This document shows, piece by piece, positions 17,597-26,773 of a stretch of DNA of 64,000 nucleotides (positions are counted from its first letter, which is position 1; the number at the start of each line of letters is the position of its first letter). Below the pieces are notes generated by a model that saw nothing but the letters and a program-made list of their open reading frames with translations, did no database searches and was not told the origin of the DNA. The position numbers and the translations under genes were made by a program. The stretch is from Cyclobacteriaceae bacterium (GTDB taxonomy: Bacteria > Bacteroidota > Bacteroidia > Cytophagales > Cyclobacteriaceae): contig JANQKF010000033.1 in NCBI GenBank assembly GCA_028281285.1, positions 365,987-429,986 of the forward strand. The letters are read 5' to 3'.

Positions 17597-18265
17597 ATGG
17601 GGAACAAGTCTGGCATTAATTGGAAAAATCACCTGGTTGAGCTTTTTGTGGTCATTCTGGGGATCACCATAGCCTTTACCGTTGACAAGTACAATGAAAA
17701 CAGGAAAGAAGCTTGGGAAATGAGGTTGGCTATAGAATCCATTGCTGATGACTTGAAACGAGACATAAGAACTTTTGATGAGGGCCAAATTCCGAACAAC
17801 CAAAAGAAAGCAGATGAGCTGGAATTCATATTGAACAAACTCAGGAATGAAGAACTGGACAATGACTCACTCGTCATTTTTCTAGGTAGGATGCTTGGGT
17901 CTGCCAATTCCAGAATAACAATCGCAACTTACGAGACAATCAAAGCCTCAGGCCGTCTCGATGACATTCCTGATGTGGATTTGAAACGGAAGATAATAGC
18001 GCATTACGAAAACAACTTCAGGCAATCTGATTATCTGTCTAACTCTAATATTGCCTACTATCAAAAATTAAGTGATTACATCGCTGAACATTCAACAGCC
18101 ATATTTGATGGTAATTTTGGAGATAAAAAGCTAATGCGAGATCCTACTTTTCGGAGTATGGTTGCGATTTGGAGAAATATGATCACTTTTAAAGTGAAAG
18201 AGTATGAACGAATGTCTGCTTCGTCAGCCGACCTTCTGCAGACAATTAACGACTACTTGGAATGA
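17597..18265 (+). CDS. DUF6090-like single-span membrane protein, copy 1
   Basis: A 222-residue protein with one N-terminal transmembrane segment (about 12-30, HLVELFVVILGITIAF) followed by a charged, mostly helical domain. This N-terminal pattern (h-x-E-h-h-V-V-h-I-G-I-x-I-A followed by a basic/acidic stretch) is that of the DUF6090-type family found in many copies in Bacteroidota. Function is unknown. ATG 17597 is preferred because the earlier TTG at 17561 lies inside the accA terminator tail. It is the first of three tandem paralogues; its stop overlaps the next start (ATGA). Confidence 0.65.
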   Translation: MGNKSGINWKNHLVELFVVILGITIAFTVDKYNENRKEAWEMRLAIESIADDLKRDIRTFDEGQIPNNQKKADELEFILNKLRNEELDNDSLVIFLGRMLGSANSRITIATYETIKASGRLDDIPDVDLKRKIIAHYENNFRQSDYLSNSNIAYYQKLSDYIAEHSTAIFDGNFGDKKLMRDPTFRSMVAIWRNMITFKVKEYERMSASSADLLQTINDYLE

Positions 18266-18939
18266 CAAAACAGAAGATTAACTGGCGGCATCACTTCGTA
18301 GAACTTCTGGTAGTGATTATTGGCATCTCAATCGCCTTTGCACTCGATGGTTGGTCTGAAAGAAAAAAGGACGATCAATTGAGTGTAAACTATCTCAGAT
18401 CACTACGCTCAGACTTGCTGAAGGATAAAGAAGATCTTTTGGCCGTTATTGATTCATCTAATGTTTTAATGGGGCACATAAGCGAGACTTTTCAGCTTAC
18501 GTATAGCCAGGCAAGAATAGAAAGTTTCAAGAGACACCATATTACCAGTGCTTATACTGCACCCTATTTTTATCCCAACAACGGATCTTACGAATCTCTG
18601 GTTAATTCAGGCAATCTGAATCTACTTGGTGATTTTGAATTGAAGACATCACTGGCGGATTTGTATAATGTAAGGTACAAAGAGATTGAACGTGTAGACG
18701 GAGTGATCAGAACCCTGGTTGATGATATGATTTACCCCTATATGATTAAGAACATTCGTTTTGCTTATGATCGTGATGGTATAGTAAGCAATGCTCCATT
18801 AAAGACGAACGAAGCGACCAACCTATTGGGAAGCTATCTCAATTTTCTGTTGAGGAGAAGGCAATCGTATAGTGAGATTATAGCTGATTTTGATGGCCTC
18901 GTGAATAAAATTGATCAAACCATAATGAGCTTGGAGTAA
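18262..18939 (+). CDS. DUF6090-like membrane protein, copy 2
   Basis: A 225-residue paralogue with the same plan: transmembrane segment 11-28 (HFVELLVVIIGISIAFALD), then WSERKKDDQLSVNYLRSLRSDLLKDKEDL. The middle holds NGSYESLVNSGNLNLLGDFELKTSLADLY, matching TYETIKASGRLDDIPDVDLKRKI in copy 1 and TYDMLKSGGKLDIISDFELRSEI in copy 3. This Y-(E/D)-x-h-x-x-(S/G)-G-x-L motif is therefore the best-kept part of the soluble domain and a candidate functional site. Four-base overlap with copy 1 and one-base overlap with copy 3 indicate one transcript. Function unknown. Confidence 0.65.
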   Translation: MTKQKINWRHHFVELLVVIIGISIAFALDGWSERKKDDQLSVNYLRSLRSDLLKDKEDLLAVIDSSNVLMGHISETFQLTYSQARIESFKRHHITSAYTAPYFYPNNGSYESLVNSGNLNLLGDFELKTSLADLYNVRYKEIERVDGVIRTLVDDMIYPYMIKNIRFAYDRDGIVSNAPLKTNEATNLLGSYLNFLLRRRQSYSEIIADFDGLVNKIDQTIMSLE

Positions 18940-19601
18940 TGGGTAAAGACCGATTGAGCATCAAAAACATCATCTTGGAAATCCTGATTGTGATCATCGG
19001 GATCACAATTGCCTTCTGGGTTAATAATTGGGGTGAAGAGAAAAAGGAAAGGAAACTGGAAATGGAATTCTTGAGGTCTCTGGATCAAGAGCTTGCTTCT
19101 GATAGCTCGGCCTTTCACTATCAGATCACAAACAATCAGAATAACCTGAAATACTTGAATCAATTCATTCGGTTGTGTAGAGAGAAGGACTACCGAAATG
19201 ACTCGGCCCAATGGTTGGTTGGTCATTTTTTGAACCGAAACAATTGGGTGATTAACTCAAACACCTATGATATGTTGAAAAGTGGCGGTAAGCTGGACAT
19301 CATATCGGATTTCGAACTGCGATCTGAGATCAGTGCCTTCTTTCACATCAGAGTGTTACAGACTAGTAAGTTGCTGGACATTATTCAGGAATTTATGGAT
19401 CGCCAAATGGATCCCTATCTCACTGAAAACTCAGATTATCACATTTCTTTGAAGCCGGATTTGGCATTTATAGAAGATAGGACATTTCAAAATTTGCTGG
19501 TTCAATGGAGAGATTTGACAGAAGTCAAATTGAACACGTATGAGGAAGTAATTGAGGATATTGGAATCCTAAGGTCTCGTTTTAGAGCGCTCTTGGAATA
19601 A
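18939..19601 (+). CDS. DUF6090-like membrane protein, copy 3
   Basis: A 220-residue paralogue. Transmembrane segment about 9-26 (IILEILIVIIGITIAFWVN), then NWGEEKKERKLEMEFLRSLDQEL. The shared motif is NTYDMLKSGGKLDIISDFELRSEI near residue 107. It ends 8 bp before the metallo-hydrolase gene, so the three paralogues, the hydrolase and the patatin may form one operon. Whether the three form a hetero-oligomer is unknown. Confidence 0.65.
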   Translation: MGKDRLSIKNIILEILIVIIGITIAFWVNNWGEEKKERKLEMEFLRSLDQELASDSSAFHYQITNNQNNLKYLNQFIRLCREKDYRNDSAQWLVGHFLNRNNWVINSNTYDMLKSGGKLDIISDFELRSEISAFFHIRVLQTSKLLDIIQEFMDRQMDPYLTENSDYHISLKPDLAFIEDRTFQNLLVQWRDLTEVKLNTYEEVIEDIGILRSRFRALLE

Positions 19602-19609
19602 CAAGTAAT

Positions 19610-20455
19610 ATGAATTTGCATATAATTAATACAGGTTTTTTTAAGCTGGATGGAGGAGCAATGTTTGGAGTTGTTCCGAAGTCACTTTGGACTCGAACCA
19701 ACCCGGCTGATGATAATAATATGTGCACCTGGGCCATGAGGTGCCTTCTTATTGAACAAGGTGATCGATTGATACTAATTGATAATGGTATCGGCAACAA
19801 ACAGGATGCAAAGTTCTTTAGTCACTACTATTTGCACGGTGACGATAGTCTTGATGTCTCCTTAAACAAAGCAGGATTTGCTAGAGAAGACGTTACCGAT
19901 ATGTTTTTAAGCCACCTTCACTTTGATCATTGTGGGGGTGGAGTAGACTACAAAAGTGGTGATCCCGAGAAGTTTGAACTGCATTTTCCAAATGCCAGGT
20001 ATTGGTCACACAAAGACCATTGGGACTGGGCGATAAACCCAAACCCTAGAGAAAAAGCCTCTTTCCTTAAAGAGAACATCTTGCCTATGGAAGAAAGCGG
20101 ACATCTGAATCTTATTGAAGGGAACGAATCTCCATTCGATAAAATGGAAATCATGACTGTAGATGGTCATACGGATAAAATGATGATTCCAAAAATTAAG
20201 TATAAGGACAAGACGATTGTGTTTATGGCAGACCTGCTTCCTTCGACAGGGCATATACCTTTGCCTTACGTCATGGGATATGACACACGACCATTGATTA
20301 CATTAAAGGAAAAGGCAGCGTTCCTGAACGAAGCTGTAAATAATAACTACATTCTGTTTTTCGAACATGATCCTGTACATGAGTGTTGTACCTTGAAACA
20401 TACTGAAAAAGGAGTGAGACTAGATCGAACGTTTCCTCTGAGTGAGATATTGTAA
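19610..20455 (+). CDS. Metallo-beta-lactamase-fold hydrolase
   Basis: A cytosolic MBL-fold enzyme of 281 residues. The metal-binding motif S-H-L-H-F-D-H-C-G-G lies at about 101-110. Further ligands are a His in VDGHTDKM, an Asp in VFMADLLPS and a His in FFEHDPVHE. The arrangement fits the lactonase/MBL-hydrolase branch (N-acyl-homoserine-lactonase-like) rather than a true beta-lactamase, and there is no signal peptide. The substrate is unknown; ester or lactone hydrolysis is the conservative guess. It is followed after one base by the patatin gene, which suggests a shared role in lipid or ester turnover (inference). Confidence 0.8.
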   Translation: MNLHIINTGFFKLDGGAMFGVVPKSLWTRTNPADDNNMCTWAMRCLLIEQGDRLILIDNGIGNKQDAKFFSHYYLHGDDSLDVSLNKAGFAREDVTDMFLSHLHFDHCGGGVDYKSGDPEKFELHFPNARYWSHKDHWDWAINPNPREKASFLKENILPMEESGHLNLIEGNESPFDKMEIMTVDGHTDKMMIPKIKYKDKTIVFMADLLPSTGHIPLPYVMGYDTRPLITLKEKAAFLNEAVNNNYILFFEHDPVHECCTLKHTEKGVRLDRTFPLSEIL

Positions 20456-20456
20456 A

Positions 20457-21233
20457 ATGAAAATTGGATTGGCACTTTCTGGGGGCGGAGCAAGGGGCAT
20501 TGCTCACTTAGGAGTGGTCAAAGCATTGAAGGAAGAAGGGTTGACCATCGTTGCTTATTCAGGAACCAGCGCTGGTGCTATTGCTTCTGCCTTTATGGCC
20601 AACAATTATTCTCCTGAGGAGGCGCTCAAGGTATTGGATAAAACCAACTTAATGAGATTAATTTGGCCTGCTTTCAGCAAAAAAGGCCTTTTGAGTATTT
20701 CCAAGACCAGAAAAATCTATGAGCGCTACTTCCCTGAAGATAAGTTTGATTCGAGCAAAGCTGAACTATTCATTACTGCCTCCAACTTGCAGACCGGTAA
20801 GCCGGAAGTGTTCAACTCAGGATCACTGAGTTTGGCTTTAATGGCGTCATGCTGCATTCCCATTCTTTTTGACCCCGTGAGAATCGGTGATTATTCGTAT
20901 GTAGATGGTGGGATATTGAATAATATGCCTTCAGAGATATTGAAAGAACACTGCGACTATGTCATTGGTGTGAATGTGGCACCTATTTTGGAAGACTACG
21001 CCATCAAGGGACCAAAGCAACTGATTGAGAGGGTGAGTATGCTTGCGATTAATGGAAATGTAAGGTCGAGCCGTGAGTATTGTGATTTGTACTTTGAACC
21101 ACGGGAATTACGGAATTACGGCACTTTTGATTTTAAGAAATCCAGGGAAATATTTGAACACGGTTATGAATATGCAAAACACCACCTTTCTCTTATCGAC
21201 AAAGATGATATACTTCATGCCAGTATTTCCTGA
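20457..21233 (+). CDS. Patatin-like phospholipase
   Basis: A Ser-Asp dyad lipid acyl hydrolase of 258 residues, similar in size to RssA/YlbK-type bacterial patatins. The oxyanion loop GGGARG is at 9-14, the nucleophile elbow GTSAG at 36-40 (Ser38), and the catalytic Asp in VDGG at 149-152 (Asp150). No signal peptide or barrel domain is present, so it is probably cytosolic or membrane-associated. ATG 20457 is used; an ATG 15 bp earlier would overlap the preceding gene and extend past the normal N-terminus. It ends the accA-side gene run; a 368-bp gap follows. Confidence 0.88.
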   Translation: MKIGLALSGGGARGIAHLGVVKALKEEGLTIVAYSGTSAGAIASAFMANNYSPEEALKVLDKTNLMRLIWPAFSKKGLLSISKTRKIYERYFPEDKFDSSKAELFITASNLQTGKPEVFNSGSLSLALMASCCIPILFDPVRIGDYSYVDGGILNNMPSEILKEHCDYVIGVNVAPILEDYAIKGPKQLIERVSMLAINGNVRSSREYCDLYFEPRELRNYGTFDFKKSREIFEHGYEYAKHHLSLIDKDDILHASIS

Positions 21234-21601
21234 ATTCTTCAATTAGGCAACAAATCAAACAAGCAGAAAGACCAAAAGATATAAAGTGAGCAATAGAAGA
21301 AGTAGATGAGGAGGTTTGAGTTTCATACTTTGGGCTTCGTTGCTATTAAAACATTCCATCACTGATTATACCTATCACATGATGATGTGAAAATCTCGGA
21401 TCCTATTCATGTCCTGATTGCCTCGGAATGAAAAATAAATTGACTTTGGCATGAAACTTTCTTGAGTAGCTGACGACTAATTAATAGGATTCTGAAATAA
21501 TTATGATCTGGTATTACGTGTAGTAAGACTGCCGAACGTCACACTAATGAAATTCAAGGCAACAACGCCATTTTTTAACTCAAAAACTCAATCAAAACAG
21601 A
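21234..21601. other. 368-bp intergenic region upstream of the second TBDR
   Basis: No convincing coding frame or RNA gene is seen. Possible promoter signals: TTGGCATGAAACTTTC at 21446-21461 resembles a sigma-54 -24/-12 element (TTGGCA kept, but TC instead of GC at -12). CATGATGATG near 21379 is simple repetition. No exact TAnnTTTG box was found. The region probably holds the receptor gene's promoter, which I could not fix. Confidence 0.3.
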
Positions 21602-23953
21602 ATGCGTAAAGCACTCATTTTGATCATGCTGTTAGGTTTGGCAAGCATGATCTATGCCCAGGAAAAATTCACAATAAATGGTTATGTGAAGGATGCCCAA
21701 AACGGTGAAGAGCTCATAGGAGTAACAGTTTTAGTACAAGAACTCAGGAACGGAGTTATTTCCAATCCTTACGGTTTTTACTCTATTACTCTCGAACCGG
21801 GAGAATATACAATCAGCTATAGTTTTATAGGTTATAGAACGTTGACCAGGAAAGTAGTTCTAGACAAGGACGTTGTCCTGAATATTGAGCTGAATGAAGA
21901 GACCACACTTCTTGATGAGGTTGTGGTAACGGGGGAAAGCCCTGAGAAGAACGTGGTTGATATTCAGATGAGTGTCAATGAAATTGATATCAGACAGGTT
22001 AAGAAGTTACCTGCTCTGTTTGGTGAACCTGACATCATAAAAACGGTTCAATTACTTCCAGGTGTGATTTCTGCAGGTGAAGGGACATCGAGCTTCTTTG
22101 TTAGAGGAGGAAGTGCTGATCAAAACTTAATCTTGATCGATGAAGCACCCGTCTATGATCCCTCTCATTTGTTTGGCTTATTCTCTGTATTCAATTCGGA
22201 TATTATTAAGGATTCTGAGTTGTATAAAGGTGGTATTCCGTCACGCTTTGGTGGACGTCTTTCATCAATTCTTGACATCAGGACCAGAGATGGTAATAAT
22301 CAGGAATTTGAAGGGGACGCGGGGATAGGTCTTTTGGCAACGGGAATTGCCTTAGAAGGTCCCTTGAAAAAGGGGAGTAGCTCTTACATTTTCTCAGCAA
22401 GGCGTTCTTACGTTGATCTCTTTGCAAGAGCTGCTGACAATGACAATTTGGTTCATTTCTATGATGTGAATGCCAAGGTGAATTGGAGAGCTAATAACAA
22501 GAATCGGTTCTTTTTGGCCTTGTATGCGGGTAGGGATAACTTTAGTTTCGGGGATGATTTTGGATTCGATTGGGGAAATCGAACGGCTACATTCAGATGG
22601 AACCATCTATTTAATGATAAACTCTTCTCAAACACCTCGTTGATAGCAAGCAATTTTGATTATGGGCTTGAATCAAGAGATCCGTCACAGGGATTCTTTT
22701 GGGATTCAAGTATTGAAGAATTCAGCTTTAAACAGGATCTAAACTACTTCATAAGTCCGCAATTTGAGCTTGATTTTGGCTATCATGTGACTTATCGAAA
22801 ATTTGCCCCCGGGAACATCAGACCTACTCCGGAATCAATCTTCAAAGGGAAGGACCTTGCCAAAGAATTTGCCTTGGATCATGCAATATATGTAGGGGCT
22901 CAACACCGTATTTCTGACAAACTGACTATGACTTACGGTGCGCGACTTTCAATTTTTCAGAGTATTGGAGAAGGGAAGGTGTTCCTTTATGAAGATCCAC
23001 AGGACAATATAAATCCCGTAAGAACCGATTCATTGTTTTTCGACAGTTTCGAATCCATTAAGAACTATGTGAATATTGAACCGAGGTTGGCAATGCGGTA
23101 CATTCTTAATCCTACAAGTTCAGTGAAGTTGAGCTACAATCGTATGGTGCAGAACACACATCTTATTTCAAGTGGTACCGTACCGGTTCCATTCAATACA
23201 TGGGCACCAAGTTCGTATTACCTAAAGCCTCAAAAGGCCGACCAATTTGCAATTGGCTATTTCAGAAACTTTGATGATAACAACTACGAATTCTCCGTGG
23301 AGGCTTATTATAAGACCTTCAACAACGTCACTGATTTTGCGGACAACGCGCAAATTTTCTTTAATGAGGATATCGCCACAGAATACAGACAGGGAGAGGC
23401 TGAAGCCTATGGTCTGGAATTCTTGTTAAAGAAGAATAAAGGAGATTTAAGTGGATTTGTGAGCTATACCTGGTCGAAAGCTACTCGTACTGTTCCTGGC
23501 GTGAACCTAAGCCGGACATTTGATGCAAATCATGACAGAAGGCATAACTTTAATGCAATAGCCACTTATGATTTCAATGACAAATGGACCTTCGGGGCAA
23601 CTTTTACTTATGGCACAGGCAAGCCAACCACTATTCCATCAGGATCCTATCAATGGGGTGATGGCTACATTGCAGATATAATTACAGACAGGAATGGCTA
23701 CCGGCTCCCTGCATTTCACAGACTTGATTTAAGTGCGACCCTTCGTCCAAGAAAGAACCAGGGTAAGAAATGGGAAACATCTTGGGTATTTGCTCTATAC
23801 AATGCTTATAGCCGTAAGAATCCTTTCGCCTTGTTTACACAAGTAACTCAGAATAGGGACGGTGATATCATAGGAGACGGAACTCAGAAAGAGGCCAAAA
23901 TGATTTATCTATTTCCAATTCTACCATCCATTACCTACAACATCAAATTCTAA
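21602..23953 (+). CDS. TonB-dependent receptor with N-terminal carboxypeptidase-like domain
   Basis: An outer-membrane TBDR of 783 residues. Signal peptide 1-19 (MIYA-Q). Carboxypeptidase regulatory-like domain about 22-105 (NGYVKDAQNGEELIGVTV). Plug about 110-240 with LPGVISAGEGTSSFFVRGGS and FNSDIIKDSELYKGGIPSRFGG. The barrel ends SITYNIKF. The plug and barrel are clearly related to the receptor at 5715 (for example KKLPxLxGExDxxKxxxLLPG), but this one lacks the STN domain. A DUF4249 gene follows 8 bp later, which repeats the receptor/lipoprotein pairing. Ligand unknown. Confidence 0.9.
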   Translation: MRKALILIMLLGLASMIYAQEKFTINGYVKDAQNGEELIGVTVLVQELRNGVISNPYGFYSITLEPGEYTISYSFIGYRTLTRKVVLDKDVVLNIELNEETTLLDEVVVTGESPEKNVVDIQMSVNEIDIRQVKKLPALFGEPDIIKTVQLLPGVISAGEGTSSFFVRGGSADQNLILIDEAPVYDPSHLFGLFSVFNSDIIKDSELYKGGIPSRFGGRLSSILDIRTRDGNNQEFEGDAGIGLLATGIALEGPLKKGSSSYIFSARRSYVDLFARAADNDNLVHFYDVNAKVNWRANNKNRFFLALYAGRDNFSFGDDFGFDWGNRTATFRWNHLFNDKLFSNTSLIASNFDYGLESRDPSQGFFWDSSIEEFSFKQDLNYFISPQFELDFGYHVTYRKFAPGNIRPTPESIFKGKDLAKEFALDHAIYVGAQHRISDKLTMTYGARLSIFQSIGEGKVFLYEDPQDNINPVRTDSLFFDSFESIKNYVNIEPRLAMRYILNPTSSVKLSYNRMVQNTHLISSGTVPVPFNTWAPSSYYLKPQKADQFAIGYFRNFDDNNYEFSVEAYYKTFNNVTDFADNAQIFFNEDIATEYRQGEAEAYGLEFLLKKNKGDLSGFVSYTWSKATRTVPGVNLSRTFDANHDRRHNFNAIATYDFNDKWTFGATFTYGTGKPTTIPSGSYQWGDGYIADIITDRNGYRLPAFHRLDLSATLRPRKNQGKKWETSWVFALYNAYSRKNPFALFTQVTQNRDGDIIGDGTQKEAKMIYLFPILPSITYNIKF

Positions 23954-23961
23954 CACCGGAC

Positions 23962-24840
23962 ATGAAAGTTAAAATGAAATATATCAAGCATTTCTTATTC
24001 ACATTAGCCATTGGACTCATACTTATCTCTTGTGATGAAGTTATTAATCTTGACATAGATGATTCCGAAGAGCAAGTGGTCATTGAAGGACTAATAACAA
24101 ATTCTGATCTTAATTTCATAAAAGTAAGCCGATCGAGAGCTTTCTATGCTTCTGGGCCGGCAGAAGGTATTGAGGATGCCACCGTGGTGGTCACAGATCA
24201 AAACGGAACTGAGTTTGTCTTTTCCCACAACCCGGACAATGTCGAAGGTTTCGAGGGTGTTTACCTGGCACCTCCAGGATTCACGGGGGTGATCGACCAT
24301 ACCTATTCAATGAGTGTAATTGCCGAAGGCGTAGAATACAACGCTCAGGAAAAACTACTACCTGTAACTTCAATCGACTCTCTGACTGTGGAGTATGCTG
24401 ATTTGGATCCCGGTGATGAGGAATTTGAAGATTTTGGTGTAGAAGAAGGTGAACTATTTGAGGTGATATTCTTTGCTCAGGAACCCCAGGATCGGGTAGA
24501 TCATTATCTCTTCAAATTCTATCGCAATGATAGTTTAGTGAAGGATTTTCCTGAGGATATCTATTTCAGTGAAGACGAATTTCTGGGAGAAGAAATAGAT
24601 GATTTACCCATTGCAAGCTACTACCTGGAGAACGACACGGTTCGTGTAGAAATGTATAGCATTACGAGGGAGGCATTTGTTTTCTATGCTGACTTGTTCA
24701 ATCTCATCAATGGGGACGGAGGGATGTTTAGTCCTCCTCCGGCAAACCCTCGAAATAACCTGTCCAACGGGGCACTGGGTTACTTTCAGGTTAGTGCGAT
24801 TGACACTGAGACGATTATTGTCAAGGATCCGGGAGACTAG
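23962..24840 (+). CDS. DUF4249 family lipoprotein, fourth copy
   Basis: A 292-residue lipoprotein with signal peptide ending LILISC. VVIEGLITNSDLNFIKVSRS and the early beta-sandwich fit DUF4249, and the late NNLSNGALGYFQVSA matches the GNV...LGYF landmark. It differs from the three copies at 8-15 kb: it is shorter, very acidic (many Glu/Asp runs in the middle), and ends DPGD instead of Trp-Trp. It therefore belongs to a different sub-branch tied to the receptor just upstream. ATG 23962 is used; ATG 23974 is an alternative that still keeps the lipobox. Confidence 0.8.
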   Translation: MKVKMKYIKHFLFTLAIGLILISCDEVINLDIDDSEEQVVIEGLITNSDLNFIKVSRSRAFYASGPAEGIEDATVVVTDQNGTEFVFSHNPDNVEGFEGVYLAPPGFTGVIDHTYSMSVIAEGVEYNAQEKLLPVTSIDSLTVEYADLDPGDEEFEDFGVEEGELFEVIFFAQEPQDRVDHYLFKFYRNDSLVKDFPEDIYFSEDEFLGEEIDDLPIASYYLENDTVRVEMYSITREAFVFYADLFNLINGDGGMFSPPPANPRNNLSNGALGYFQVSAIDTETIIVKDPGD

Positions 24841-24870
24841 ATCAAGTATGGGCATTTAAAAAACACGAGA

Positions 24871-24941
24871 CCAGTCATTCTGAACCCGTCTGTCGCCTGC
24901 CTGCCGACAAAGGCAGGCAAGTTCAGGAGGACGTGAGGTTT
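24871..24941. repeat. Palindromic repeat / likely bidirectional terminator
   Basis: Between convergent genes. TGCCTGCC and GGCAGGCA form an 8-bp stem around GACAAA, and the flanks AAAAAACACG and CGTGAGGTTTTTT nearly pair. TCATTCTGAACCCGTCTG (24875-24892) matches 28930-28947 at 17 of 18 bases, so this belongs to a dispersed repeat family. Confidence 0.55.
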
Positions 24942-24956
24942 TTTGGATACTCCTTT

Positions 24957-26240
24957 TTAGTCAACAGTCACCAAGTAATAATTCTTCTTTCCTTTTTGAA
25001 CTAAGAAATACTTGTCTTGAAGCAAGTTGATTTCCGGCTTAGCATTGAAGTCGGAAATCTTCGCTTTGTTAATACTAACTCCACCTCCTTGAAGCATTCT
25101 TCTGGCCTCACCCTTGGAAGCGAAGATTACACCTTTCGTAACTGTCGACAACAGATCAATAGCCCCTTCGGCATTTTGAAGTTCTTCCGTTGTAAGATCG
25201 ACTTTGGGTACACCATCAAATACTGATAGGAGGGTGCCCTCATCCAATGACTCTAAATCTTCAGTTGTAGATTTACCAAATAGAATGTTGGACGCTTTCA
25301 CGGCCATTTGATGGTCCTCTTCTGAGTGGACTCTGATGGTGATATCTTTGGCAATTGCCTTTTGTAACACACGAAGATGGGGTGCCTCTGCATGCTCTTT
25401 TTCAAGCTTTTCTATTTCAGCTTGAGATAATAGAGTGAATACCCGGATGTAGTTTGCCGCATCTTCATCAGAGGCGTTCAACCAATATTGATAGAATTTA
25501 TAGGGAGAGGTTTTCTTCTTATCAAGCCAAACATTCCCACCTTCGGACTTACCGAATTTTGTTCCGTCTGCTTTTTTTATCAACGGGGCAGTCAGAGCGA
25601 ATGCTTCTCCCTGAACTTTTCTTCGTATCAATTCTGTACCGGTAACAATATTACCCCATTGATCAGAACCTCCCATCTGTATCTTACAATTATGGTTTTC
25701 GTAAAGATGAAGAAAGTCATAACCTTGGACCAACTGGTAGCTAAACTCAGTGAATGACATTCCTCCTTCCAGCCGATTCTTTACAGAGTCTTTTGCCATC
25801 ATGTAGTTCACGGTTAGGTGCTTCCCTACGTCACGGATGAAATCGAGAAAGCTTAAGTTTTTGAACCAGTCATAATTATTAACGATTTCTGCGGAGTTAT
25901 CCCCACAATCAAAATCAAGAAACTGCTCTAATTGAGCCCTTTGGCAAGAAAGGTTATGATTAAGTACGTCTTCGCTTAGGAGTTGTCTTTCTGCGGTTTT
26001 ACCCGAAGGGTCACCGACCATTCCAGTGGCTCCACCTACTAAAGCAATGGGTTTATGTCCGGCTTTCTGAAGATGGACCAGTAACATCACCGGCACCAGG
26101 TTTCCGATATGCAATGAATCTGCAGTAGGGTCAAAACCAATATAGCCAGTAGTCATTTCCTTCGACAACTGTTCCTCCGTTCCCGGCATAATATCGTGGA
26201 TCATGCCTCTCCATTTCAACTCTTCGACTAACTGATTCAT
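24957..26240 (-). CDS. tyrS: Tyrosyl-tRNA synthetase
   Basis: Class I aminoacyl-tRNA synthetase that charges tRNA-Tyr in the cytosol. The HIGH motif is H44-I-G-N47 and the KMSKS-type motif is KFGKS near 230. GGSDQWGN and the [11 protein letters not shown] regions form the tyrosine pocket. Residues about 360-425 are the S4 RNA-binding domain ([19 protein letters not shown]). At 427 residues it is a standard TyrRS. A perfect TAnnTTTG box (26262-26269) lies just upstream, so it can be transcribed apart from the bactofilin gene 68 bp before it. Confidence 0.97.
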   Translation of the reverse strand: MNQLVEELKWRGMIHDIMPGTEEQLSKEMTTGYIGFDPTADSLHIGNLVPVMLLVHLQKAGHKPIALVGGATGMVGDPSGKTAERQLLSEDVLNHNLSCQRAQLEQFLDFDCGDNSAEIVNNYDWFKNLSFLDFIRDVGKHLTVNYMMAKDSVKNRLEGGMSFTEFSYQLVQGYDFLHLYENHNCKIQMGGSDQWGNIVTGTELIRRKVQGEAFALTAPLIKKADGTKFGKSEGGNVWLDKKKTSPYKFYQYWLNASDEDAANYIRVFTLLSQAEIEKLEKEHAEAPHLRVLQKAIAKDITIRVHSEEDHQMAVKASNILFGKSTTEDLESLDEGTLLSVFDGVPKVDLTTEELQNAEGAIDLLSTVTKGVIFASKGEARRMLQGGGVSINKAKISDFNAKPEINLLQDKYFLVQKGKKNYYLVTVD

Positions 26241-26261
26241 ATGGAATTGGTATTTCTACGG

Positions 26262-26269
26262 CAAATATA
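26262..26269 (-). promoter_or_regulatory. Probable -7 box of tyrS
   Basis: On the reverse strand TATATTTG fits TAnnTTTG exactly and ends 21 bp before the tyrS ATG. A clear -33 TTG was not found at the expected distance. Confidence 0.4.
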
Positions 26270-26308
26270 GAAGATGCCGGACAGAATTAACTTGAATTTT
26301 GGAATATA

Positions 26309-26773
26309 CTACCAGGCTACGGAGCCGTAGTTATCATTGCGATCTTCTTCTGAGGAACTGCTTGAACTAGTACCACTTCGGGAAGGAGAGGAAGTACTCA
26401 TTTCCGGAATGTCGACAGCTACACCGACATTTACCTTTCCATTGAGCTCGGCTCCTTTTTCAATGGCGATTTCCTTCGCGAATATCTTGCCGTAGATTTT
26501 CGCTACTGACGAAATTTGAAGGAACCCTTTGGCTACAACATCACCTTTTACAAAGCCTTCAATGGTGATATCACTACCATTGAGATTGCCTCCGATCTGA
26601 CCATTGGAACCTATAATAATCTTCTCCTTGGAGATTAAATCCCCGGTAATATGTCCGTCTACCCGAATACTGTCAGGTGAGTTGAGGTTTCCCCGAACCA
26701 CAGAACCATCCTTAATTTGGGTGATATGAGTAGATGGATTCGACAAAGCTGTTTTTTCCTCTCGTCTTGCCAT
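26309..26773 (-). CDS. Bactofilin (polymer-forming cytoskeletal protein)
   Basis: A 154-residue bactofilin (PF04519). These proteins form non-polar, nucleotide-free filaments from a right-handed beta-helix and often anchor cell-wall or polarity factors at the membrane. The core lies at about 17-115, with the regular repeat pattern IRVDGHITGDL, IIIGSNGQIGGNL, ITIEGFVKGDV, LQISSVAKIYGKI and IAIEKGAELNGKV. A short basic N-tail (MARREEK) and a Ser-rich C-tail (about 130-146) flank it, as in other members. Its ATG shares one base with the stop of the actin-like gene (TAATG), so the two are translationally coupled. Confidence 0.92.
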   Translation of the reverse strand: MARREEKTALSNPSTHITQIKDGSVVRGNLNSPDSIRVDGHITGDLISKEKIIIGSNGQIGGNLNGSDITIEGFVKGDVVAKGFLQISSVAKIYGKIFAKEIAIEKGAELNGKVNVGVAVDIPEMSTSSPSRSGTSSSSSSEEDRNDNYGSVAW

